Source of the DNA: an uncultured Butyricicoccus sp.
GTDB taxonomy: Bacteria; Bacillota; Clostridia; Oscillospirales; Butyricicoccaceae
Direction of reading: 5' to 3'
Length of the DNA stretch: 6,730 nt
Assembly (NCBI GenBank): GCA_900555465.1
Contig: USLE01000073.1
Location: 1-6,730, forward strand
Under the pieces are notes generated by a model, which saw only the letters and a program-made list of their open reading frames with translations, was not told the DNA's origin and did not search any database. Within the stretch, counting starts at the first letter, position 1, and each line of letters opens with the position of its first letter. Below, piece by piece: positions 1-4,432 of the stretch. The position numbers were made by a program, and so were the translations under genes.

Positions 1-50
1 CTCCGGCAGGGCTTGCAGCGGTATGCGCAGCGCTGCAAGCCCTGCCGGAG
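1..50. repeat. Perfect 20-bp inverted repeat at window edge
   Basis: Bases 1-20 are the exact reverse complement of bases 31-50, separated by a 10-base spacer (21-30). The repeat may extend further left, out of view. It lies inside the reading frame of the kinase gene, just before the conserved P-loop segment. The right arm encodes residues (ALQALPE) that fit the usual N-terminal helix. The left arm is also open in frame but could be a fold-back copy made during amplification or assembly. Confidence 0.9.
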
Positions 51-581
51 AGTGGCGCGCCCCGGATTGTCGCGCTGGACGGACGGTGCGCCGCGGGCAA
101 AACCACGCTGGCGGCGCGCCTGCAGCAGCAGACCGGGTGCAATGTGGTGCATATGGACGACTTTTTCCTGCGCCCCGCCCAGCGGACCAAGGCGCGCCTG
201 CGGCAGCCGGGCGGGAACGTGGACCGGGAGCGCTTCCTCGCTGAGGTGCTGCGTCCGCTGCGGCACGGGGAGGGCTGCACCTACCGCCCGTACGACTGCC
301 GCACACAGGGATGGAAGCCGCCGGTCTGTATCGACCCGGCGCCGCTCACGATTGTCGAGGGCGCATATAGCTGCCATCCCGATCTGTGGGACTTATATGA
401 CCTGCATCTGTTCCTGACGGTCAGCCCGGACGAGCAGCTGCGGCGCATCCGCGCCCGGAACGGCGCAGACGGGCTGGAGATGTTCCAAAACAGGTGGATC
501 CCGCTGGAGGAGGCGTATTTTCAGGCGTTTTCCATAGAAAAACGCTGCGAATACCGTTTTCGGGCCGATGAAACAGAATAA
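3..581 (+). CDS. Uridine kinase family protein (P-loop NTPase), 5'-truncated by window edge
   Basis: The frame is open from the window edge to a TAA at 579-581, giving 192 visible residues. No ATG, GTG or TTG occurs in frame before the P-loop, so the start lies upstream of the window. Residues 22-35 carry a Walker A motif (IVALDG followed by RCAAGKTT). Residues 51-55 read MDDFF, the substrate-side acidic pair typical of uridine kinases, followed by an RPGGNVDRERF-like stretch. The second strand ends in IVEGAYS (near residue 119). An arginine-rich lid (RRIRARNG, about 147-154) and RWIPLEEAYF (about 165-174) follow. Proteins of this type are annotated as uridine kinase in Clostridia and would phosphorylate uridine/cytidine in pyrimidine salvage in the cytosol. 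The exact substrate is not established for this subgroup; another small-molecule kinase is possible. A terminator follows directly. The first 50 bases form a perfect inverted repeat that may be an assembly artefact, so the first 16 or so residues are less certain. Confidence 0.85.
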   Translation, partial: PAGLAAVCAALQALPESGAPRIVALDGRCAAGKTTLAARLQQQTGCNVVHMDDFFLRPAQRTKARLRQPGGNVDRERFLAEVLRPLRHGEGCTYRPYDCRTQGWKPPVCIDPAPLTIVEGAYSCHPDLWDLYDLHLFLTVSPDEQLRRIRARNGADGLEMFQNRWIPLEEAYFQAFSIEKRCEYRFRADETE

Positions 582-586
582 GATCA

Positions 587-618
587 AGCGCTCTGCCATC
601 GGCGGCAGGGCGCTTTTT
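587..618 (+). terminator. Rho-independent terminator of the kinase gene
   Basis: An 11-bp stem pairs 587-597 with 604-614, with one T-G wobble (592/609), around a six-base loop (598-603). It is followed by a run of five T (614-618). It begins six bases after the kinase stop codon and ends about 30 bases before the promoter of the next operon, separating the two transcription units. Confidence 0.85.
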
Positions 619-626
619 GCATCTAT

Positions 627-646
627 ATTTAGAAGTTTATCAAAAT
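627..646. promoter_or_regulatory. Candidate upstream SdpR/ArsR operator
   Basis: The sequence is ATTTAGA-N6-TCAAAAT. It has the same 7-6-7 architecture as the perfect palindrome at 683-702 and differs from it by one base in the right half-site. It lies just upstream of the -35 element (652-657). It is read as a second binding site for the ArsR-type repressor encoded at 957-1241; this is inferred from similarity and position. Confidence 0.55.
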
Positions 647-651
647 AATGC

Positions 652-680
652 TTGACATTCCGGGGCGGGAGAAGTATCCT
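652..680 (+). promoter_or_regulatory. Sigma-A type promoter of the zinc-ribbon/sdpR/sdpI operon
   Basis: A perfect TTGACA (652-657) is separated by exactly 17 bases from TATCCT (675-680), which matches four of six consensus positions. Transcription would start near 687, inside the left arm of the palindrome at 683-702. That is the usual geometry for autorepression. Confidence 0.75.
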
Positions 681-682
681 AT

Positions 683-702
683 ATTTAGATAAAAGTCTAA
701 AT
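683..702. promoter_or_regulatory. Perfect palindromic operator overlapping the transcription start
   Basis: ATTTAGA (683-689) and its exact reverse complement TCTAAAT (696-702) are separated by six bases. The site covers the predicted start of transcription and abuts the ribosome site (GAGGTGG, 703-709) of the first gene. ArsR/SmtB dimers typically bind such AT-rich interrupted palindromes. The repressor gene is the second gene of this operon, so autoregulation is the simplest reading. Confidence 0.7.
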
Positions 703-713
703 GAGGTGGGGCT

Positions 714-956
714 ATGCCGTATTGGATCGCAGGCGCGCTGCTGGTGGTCGTGCTGCTGGCGGCGCTGATCGTGTGGCAGGCGCGCGCCCTGTCGCGGTGC
801 AGGTTCTGGTGCCCCTCGTGCGGGCGGCTGTTCCGGCTGCCGTGGACAAAGCTGCTGTTTCGCCGGCATGTGCACGAGGATTGGCTGCTGCGCTGCCCGC
901 ACTGCGGGGAAAAAGGCTGGTGCGCGGTGCGGCGGGCGTACAAAGGAGGAAGGTAA
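714..956 (+). CDS. Small membrane-anchored zinc-ribbon protein (unrecognised family)
   Basis: This 80-residue protein is the first gene of the sdpR/sdpI operon. The ATG at 714 is preceded by GAGGTGG at 703-709. Residues 5-22 form one hydrophobic helix (AGALLVVVLLAALIV core). It is followed by a strongly basic segment, so the C-terminal part should face the cytoplasm. That part has two CxxC knuckles, C33-P-S-C36 and C61-P-H-C64. Extra cysteines at 29 and 70 and histidines at 52 and 54 are also present. The two knuckles have the spacing of a zinc ribbon, in which four cysteines bind one structural zinc. The stop codon directly abuts the ATG of the repressor gene, so the genes are co-transcribed. 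I do not recognise a named family. A role in sensing or in partnering SdpI is only inferred from position. Confidence 0.8.
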   Translation: MPYWIAGALLVVVLLAALIVWQARALSRCRFWCPSCGRLFRLPWTKLLFRRHVHEDWLLRCPHCGEKGWCAVRRAYKGGR

Positions 957-1241
957 ATGGGCTTTCAGCAGAGCTTTAAGGCCTTGTCCGACCCGATCCG
1001 CCGGGATATCCTCGCGCTGCTGCGCGCGGGCCCGATGGCGGCGGGGGAGATCGCCTCGCATTTTGATGTGTCGGGGGCAACGATTTCGCACCATCTGTCC
1101 ATCCTGCGCGATGCGGGGCTGGTGCTGGACGACAAGCAGGGCAAGTACATCTATTATGAGCTGAATATGTCCGTGGTTGACGAGATCCTCGAGTGGATCA
1201 CGGCGCTGAAAGGTGGAGAGCAGAATGAAAAGAATCACTAA
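957..1241 (+). CDS. sdpR: ArsR-family winged-helix autorepressor, SdpR type
   Basis: This 94-residue protein has the ArsR winged-helix fold. It opens with FKALSDPIRRDILALL (about 7-22). A helix-turn-helix follows with the recognition helix around 39-52 (SGATISHHLSILRDAG). The wing holds DDKQGKYIYYEL (58-69). There are no cysteines at all, so the metal-binding motif of ArsR/SmtB metal sensors is absent. This fits the SdpR branch, in which the repressor is controlled by capture at the membrane by SdpI rather than by metal. The ATG is preceded by AAAGGAGG (942-949) at good spacing. The gene overlaps the downstream sdpI start by 17 bases, implying translational coupling. It probably binds the palindromes at 627-646 and 683-702 and represses its own operon. 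The DNA-binding assignment is strong; the SdpR assignment rests on motif likeness plus the adjacent sdpI. Confidence 0.9.
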   Translation: MGFQQSFKALSDPIRRDILALLRAGPMAAGEIASHFDVSGATISHHLSILRDAGLVLDDKQGKYIYYELNMSVVDEILEWITALKGGEQNEKNH

Positions 1242-1875
1242 AGGGCAGGTTTTTGCCTGGGTGCTGGCGCTGGTGCCGCTTATTTTGGCAGCGGCGGTGT
1301 ACAGCCGCCTGCCGGACCGCATCCCGATGCAGTGGGATTTCGGCGGCGAAGTGGGCTATGAGCCCAAGTGGCATTTGTGGATCGTAGCGGGGCTCTCACC
1401 GCTGCTCGCGGTGCTGTTTTATGTCCTGCCGAATTTGGATCCGAAAAAGCGCAATTATGACAAGTTTTTCGGTTCCTATGTCGGGTTCCAGATCATGATG
1501 ATGCTGTTTATGATCGTGATGAACGGCATCTTCGTGGTCGAGGGGCTGCGCCCGGGCACGCTCAACATCCCGATGGTGGTCTGCCTGATTGTCAGCCTGG
1601 TGATCGCTTATGTGGGCAATATCATGCCCAAGTTCCGCATGAACTGGAACTGCGGCATCAAAAACCCGTGGACCCTGTCGAGCGAGACCGTCTGGACCCG
1701 CACGCACCGTCTCGGCGGGCGGCTGTTCTTTGCCGCAGGCGTGATCGGCCTGCTGGGCGCGTTTATACCGAATAATGCGGCGCGGTTCGTGCTGCTGTTT
1801 GTGCCGGTCATGGCGGCGGCCATCGTGCCGACGGTGATGAGCTACCTGTGGTTCCGCGCGGAGCAGCGAGGGTAA
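1225..1875 (+). CDS. sdpI: SdpI-family integral membrane protein (DUF1648 plus SdpI domain)
   Basis: The protein has 216 residues from the ATG at 1225. The N-terminal DUF1648 signature is present (LPDRIPMQWDFGGEVG, about 29-44). The C-terminal SdpI signature is also present (GIKNPWTLSSETVWTRTHRLGG, about 144-165). Six hydrophobic helices are visible at about 9-26, 51-68, 86-107, 116-134, 165-183 and 187-208, matching the usual length and topology. In Bacillus subtilis, SdpI protects cells from the SDP toxin and, when toxin is bound, sequesters SdpR at the membrane and so induces its own operon. Here sdpI follows the repressor gene in the same order, but no SDP toxin genes are seen in the window. 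A GTG at 1213 would add four residues; the ATG at 1225 is preferred because GGAG at 1215-1218 is well spaced from it. No clear terminator follows. Confidence 0.9.
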   Translation: MKRITKGQVFAWVLALVPLILAAAVYSRLPDRIPMQWDFGGEVGYEPKWHLWIVAGLSPLLAVLFYVLPNLDPKKRNYDKFFGSYVGFQIMMMLFMIVMNGIFVVEGLRPGTLNIPMVVCLIVSLVIAYVGNIMPKFRMNWNCGIKNPWTLSSETVWTRTHRLGGRLFFAAGVIGLLGAFIPNNAARFVLLFVPVMAAAIVPTVMSYLWFRAEQRG

Positions 1876-2091
1876 CTGCACCCTCATGGGTGGCAACCGG
1901 ATGGCCGCCCGGACAGCCGCTGCCCGGCACGGTGGGGTTCCGGCATGGGCCGTGCGGTACATGCGGGAGACGGGATGAAAACGTCGGAAAAATGCGAAAA
2001 AGCAGGCGGAAAGAGGGATAAAAGTTAAGAAATAAAAGTTCGCACGACAAATTTAGTCATCTTTTAACTTGCAAAGTGGGGACGAATGTGT
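1876..2091. other. Gene-free intergenic region upstream of the SLH gene promoter
   Basis: The left half (1876-1975) is GC-rich and has no convincing gene. A small GAGGGT/ACCCTC hairpin (1868-1885) straddles the sdpI stop but lacks a T-run, so it is a poor terminator. The right half (about 1976-2070) turns AT-rich. It contains a direct repeat of ATAAAAGTT (2018-2026 and 2032-2040, offset 14 bases) and an inverted pair AAGTTAA/TTAACTT (2022-2028, 2064-2070). These lie just upstream of the promoter and could be an UP element or regulator sites; nothing further can be assigned. Confidence 0.5.
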
Positions 2092-2097
2092 TATAAT
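2069..2097 (+). promoter_or_regulatory. Extended -10 promoter of the SLH-protein gene
   Basis: A consensus TATAAT (2092-2097) is preceded by TGT (2089-2091), making an extended -10. A partial -35, TTGCAA, lies 17 bases upstream (2069-2074). Transcription would start near 2104, giving a leader of about 60 bases that holds the hairpin at 2104-2148. Confidence 0.8.
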
Positions 2098-2103
2098 CTT
2101 GCA

Positions 2104-2148
2104 GTAAGTTTGCATGGGTGGAGGAAAATACCCATGCAAAGGCCTTAC
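2104..2148 (+). promoter_or_regulatory. Long 5' leader hairpin with GGAGG in the loop
   Basis: TTTGCATGGGT (2109-2119) pairs perfectly with ACCCATGCAAA (2130-2140) around a ten-base loop (2120-2129). The loop presents GGAGG followed by A-rich sequence. A lower stem, GTAAG (2104-2108) with CTTAC (2144-2148), extends it across a three-base bulge (2141-2143). No T-run follows, so it is not a terminator. It starts at about the predicted transcription start and ends five bases before the real ribosome site (2153-2158). It could stabilise the mRNA, present a GGA motif to an RNA-binding protein such as CsrA, or act at DNA level as an operator. It matches no riboswitch class I recognise. Confidence 0.7.
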
Positions 2149-2152
2149 GGAC

Positions 2153-2158
2153 AAGGAG
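2153..2158 (+). promoter_or_regulatory. Ribosome binding site that fixes the SLH gene start
   Basis: AAGGAG lies six bases before the ATG at 2165. This supports that start over the in-frame ATG at 2114, which sits in the hairpin stem, lacks a good ribosome site, and would put 17 extra residues ahead of a normal signal peptide. Confidence 0.85.
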
Positions 2159-2164
2159 AAGATT

Positions 2165-3262
2165 ATGACAAGAACGCGTAAGCTGGTAGCAGCAGTGCTG
2201 CTGGTTTCCGTCGTTGCGGTGAGCGGCGTGACAGCGGCGCTCGCGACGGACACCACAGAAACCTATGCGTATTTGCCCGATCACTCTGTTTATTTTTATG
2301 ATGTTGCAGAGGGCTACGCATGGGCCCACCGCGAAGTTGACACGCTGGCCGTGGCCGGCGTTGTCAGGGGGAGCGGCGACCACCTGTTCTATCCCGGGGA
2401 TGCGATCACCCGCGCGGATTTCATCGTGATGCTTGACCGCGCCTATGGCATGAGCGCGGCGCTGGACAGCGGTGCGATCGACGCGCAGGGGAGCTTTATC
2501 GACGTGCCGGGCAATGCGTACTACAGCAAGTCCGTGATCGCGGCAAAGGCCTTTGGCGTTGCCGCCGGTACGGATGACAATCGTTTCCTTCCGGAGCAAA
2601 GCATGACGCGGCAGGATGCGATGGTATTCCTCAAGCGCACCATCGACCGCACGCAGCTTCAGCTGCAGACGGGCTCGGTCTCGGGCTTTTCCGATGCCGG
2701 TCAGGTATCCGGATATGCGCAGGAAGCCGTGGGCGCGCTGGTGAACGCCGGCGTGATCGGCGGGTCAAACGGCAGGCTGTCGCCCCGCGCGAATGTGACG
2801 CGCGCAGAAATGGCGGTCATGCTGTACCGCGCCACCCATCTGGCGGAGGTCTCCGGCCGCGTGCTGTATCAGGACCGGCGTGACGTCGTCAATGTCTGCA
2901 TCGGCGCGCAGAGCTACTGCGATGTGGTGATCGAGAACTATGACCCCGCTGTCCACTATGGCGAGTTGATGCAATATGCCGGCCTGCGGCAGGAAAACGG
3001 CGTAACTTACATTACGCTGCTGAACAATCAGGAGATTGACCGTACGGGCACCTATCAGAACGGCATGTTCACGCTGAACGACCCGCAATCGGGCGAAGGC
3101 GCGACGGTGACCTATCCCGCGGCGCAGGACTGCGTTGCGATCGATGTGACCCAGCCGTATCACCAGATGGAGCATCCGGTGAGCACGGGCAGCATTTATA
3201 ACTACTGCCAGCCTTCCATTGAAAATGGCGAGGTCACGGTGATTTATTATACGAGAGCATGA
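2165..3262 (+). CDS. Exported protein with three SLH repeats and an unknown C-terminal domain
   Basis: The protein has 365 residues from the ATG at 2165. A signal peptide is clear: a basic start (MTRTRK), a hydrophobic core (about 8-25), and a likely cleavage after ALA at 25-27. Three S-layer homology repeats follow at about 44-94, 111-160 and 175-225. Each ends with the polymer-binding TRAE-type motif (TRAD 82-85, TRQD 148-151, TRAE 212-215). SLH triads bind secondary cell-wall polysaccharide, usually pyruvylated, and hold proteins on the surface of Gram-positive cells. Residues about 230-365 form a separate domain that I do not recognise. It is rich in Tyr, Asn and Val, with cysteines at 245, 252, 323 and 348 that could form disulfides outside the cell. 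SLH repeats at the N-terminus with a cargo domain at the C-terminus are a normal layout. The gene stands alone, with its own promoter, structured leader and terminator. It may be a cell-wall-anchored accessory protein rather than the main S-layer protein, given its size. Confidence 0.9.
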   Translation: MTRTRKLVAAVLLVSVVAVSGVTAALATDTTETYAYLPDHSVYFYDVAEGYAWAHREVDTLAVAGVVRGSGDHLFYPGDAITRADFIVMLDRAYGMSAALDSGAIDAQGSFIDVPGNAYYSKSVIAAKAFGVAAGTDDNRFLPEQSMTRQDAMVFLKRTIDRTQLQLQTGSVSGFSDAGQVSGYAQEAVGALVNAGVIGGSNGRLSPRANVTRAEMAVMLYRATHLAEVSGRVLYQDRRDVVNVCIGAQSYCDVVIENYDPAVHYGELMQYAGLRQENGVTYITLLNNQEIDRTGTYQNGMFTLNDPQSGEGATVTYPAAQDCVAIDVTQPYHQMEHPVSTGSIYNYCQPSIENGEVTVIYYTRA

Positions 3263-3290
3263 AAAAAACCGCCCGATTGGGCGGTTTTTT
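3263..3290. terminator. Bidirectional intrinsic terminator
   Basis: A perfect 12-bp stem pairs 3263-3274 with 3279-3290 around the tetraloop GATT. It is flanked by six A on the left and six T on the right, so it works in both directions. It ends the SLH gene (stop at 3260-3262) and the convergent thioesterase gene (stop at 3306-3308). Confidence 0.95.
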
Positions 3291-3305
3291 CTGCCATGCA
3301 CGCTG

Positions 3306-3722
3306 TCAGTCCTGCGGCAGCTGCTCCGAGAGCGCCTGATCGAGCGCAGGCCAGCTGCGTTTGAGGGACACAGGGCGTCCTTCGCGGCCCATAAAGCAGT
3401 GGCGGCTTTCGCCTTCGCAGCGCAGCTCCTCGGTCTGCGCGTCGCGCACCTCGTAATGCAGGGACAGCCGCACGCCGTTGTAATCCGAAATGCGCGCCTG
3501 GATCAGCACGGTGTCGCCGAAGCGCGCCATTGTTTTGTATTTGCAGGCGACCTCGAGCACCGGGCTGGAAAAGCCCTCGGCCTCGATGCGGTCGTAGCCG
3601 TAGCCGAGCTGCTCGAGCAGGTCGACGCGCGCCTCCTCGAACCAGCGGATGTAGTTCGAGTGGTGCACGATGCCCATGCCGTCGGTTTCGTAATATTGGA
3701 CCTTGTGTTCGTAGGGGGTCAT
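3306..3722 (-). CDS. Hotdog-fold acyl-CoA thioesterase, YbgC/FadM type
   Basis: The protein has 138 residues, the normal length for a single hotdog domain. The N-terminus carries the 4-hydroxybenzoyl-CoA-thioesterase signature YYETDGMGIVHHSNYIRWFEEARVDLL (written here in parts: YYETDGMG at 10-17, VHHSNY at 19-24, FEEARVDLL at 28-36). Asp14 is in the position of the catalytic aspartate of YbgC enzymes. Such enzymes hydrolyse acyl-CoA thioesters in the cytosol; the acyl chain cannot be told from sequence. The start at 3720-3722 is supported by AAGGAG (minus strand, 3731-3736) eight bases upstream. The AT-rich nuclease-like gene ends 15 bases before this start, so the pair may share a transcript, though the base composition here is GC-rich like purL. 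A private promoter inside the neighbour's 3' end cannot be excluded. Confidence 0.92.
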   Translation of the reverse strand: MTPYEHKVQYYETDGMGIVHHSNYIRWFEEARVDLLEQLGYGYDRIEAEGFSSPVLEVACKYKTMARFGDTVLIQARISDYNGVRLSLHYEVRDAQTEELRCEGESRHCFMGREGRPVSLKRSWPALDQALSEQLPQD

Positions 3723-3737
3723 GGATGATGCTCCTTA

Positions 3738-4376
3738 TTATGAAGATGGCATAAGAGATTTTTGAAGTTTTTGAATTGCATGTGGATTTTTACGGCTCAA
3801 AATATATTGGTCTAGTGGCTCGAATAAAAAATCACCGTTTTCTTTATAAAACCCACGCTGTGTATATATCTCTTTGGGGTTATTAAATACGATGCCAAAC
3901 CAATGGTCAGTATTTCCGCTTTTATTTTTGATGCGTGACAGAAAGTGTTTCATTTCTTGCTGTGTAAATACAAGGAATAAGCTTTTCCAATGTATATTTG
4001 CTTTTGGAGAACTGCGTTTTCCCTGCGCAATATGGTCATTATTTGAAAGATATGGGTACTGCGCTGTAAGAATAAAGAAGTCAGCACGGGGTGAGGGAAT
4101 AAATTTGCTGTACCAGAGTGCAAATTCACAATTATTGTTCTTTGCAGCCGTTTTATCATCCATACGCCATATGCGCGATGATTTAACTTGAATCGTAGTA
4201 GTAAAGTTACGGCATGCCTCATCGTCCCTTCTGTATAGGATGAGATCAATCCCTTTTTCTTGGCGAGAAGTGGGAACAAAAATCGAAGGATTAAATTGTT
4301 TTGGAATATATAGTAGTTTGCTCAATTCCTCTGCAACACAGTATTCGGAATATTCAATTGTAAAGATCGGTTCCAT
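3738..4376 (-). CDS. AT-rich gene for a PD-(D/E)XK nuclease-like protein, function unknown
   Basis: The protein has 212 residues from the ATG at 4374-4376. The chosen start follows AAAGGA (minus strand, 4388-4393) at about 11 bases. An in-frame ATG at 4427 would run translation through the purL terminator hairpin and is rejected. The core EKGIDLILYRR (40-50), about a dozen residues of linker, then TIQVKSSR (61-68) fits a PD-(D/E)XK-type active site: Asp44 and Gln63-Val-Lys65, with Glu16 or Glu17 in the helix before. A later strand, ADFFILTAQYPY (98-109), fits the same fold. Gln in place of the middle Glu is common in this superfamily. No helicase, methyltransferase or toxin/antitoxin partner is seen. 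Hand counts of two 60-base rows gave 35% and 40% GC, against 68-72% in rows of the neighbours, which points to horizontal acquisition. It could be an orphan restriction-type or DNA-repair nuclease, or a degenerate remnant; catalysis is not proven. Confidence 0.75.
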   Translation of the reverse strand: MEPIFTIEYSEYCVAEELSKLLYIPKQFNPSIFVPTSRQEKGIDLILYRRDDEACRNFTTTIQVKSSRIWRMDDKTAAKNNNCEFALWYSKFIPSPRADFFILTAQYPYLSNNDHIAQGKRSSPKANIHWKSLFLVFTQQEMKHFLSRIKNKSGNTDHWFGIVFNNPKEIYTQRGFYKENGDFLFEPLDQYILSRKNPHAIQKLQKSLMPSS

Positions 4377-4396
4377 AAAAGATGTTGTCCTTTCAG

Positions 4397-4423
4397 AAAA
4401 GCGCCCCATACGGGGCGCTTTTT
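4397..4423 (-). terminator. Intrinsic terminator of purL
   Basis: AAAAGCGCCCC (4397-4407) pairs perfectly with GGGGCGCTTTT (4412-4422) around a four-base loop. The minus-strand transcript gets a short U-run from 4400-4397. It lies 10 bases beyond the purL stop codon and before the start of the nuclease-like gene. Read-through would be needed for purL to be co-transcribed with the genes downstream. With its A/T flanks it could also work on the plus strand, where no gene needs it. Confidence 0.85.
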
Positions 4424-4432
4424 CCATTGCTT

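Noticed and set aside
393..1322. Long minus-strand open frame (309 codons)
   Set aside because: It runs antisense to four well-supported genes and through a terminator and promoter. Its protein is Arg/Pro/His-rich with no motif, typical of a GC-rich shadow.
1921..1960. Terminator downstream of sdpI formed by GCACGG and CCGTGC
   Set aside because: The stem is only six base pairs around a long GC-rich loop, with no T-run after it.
1886..1978. Short plus-strand frame of 30 codons downstream of sdpI
   Set aside because: There is no ribosome site and the composition is Arg/Ala/Gly-rich, as expected of random GC-rich DNA.
2104..2148. Riboswitch in the SLH leader
   Set aside because: The leader is too short and has only one hairpin. 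It shows none of the conserved cores of the c-di-GMP, preQ1, SAM, TPP or purine classes that I can recognise.
2114..2164. In-frame upstream ATG at 2114 for the SLH gene
   Set aside because: It lies in the hairpin stem, lacks a good ribosome site, and would put 17 polar residues before a normal signal peptide; the ATG at 2165 has AAGGAG at ideal spacing.
3724..4395. Similar short sequences flanking the AT-rich gene (GATGATGCTCCTT at 3724-3736 and GATGTTGTCCTT at 4381-4392), possibly an insertion-site duplication
   Set aside because: Both contain the minus-strand ribosome site AAGGA plus its spacer, which explains most of the likeness. The match needs a gap and a mismatch, and no integrase or transposase is present.
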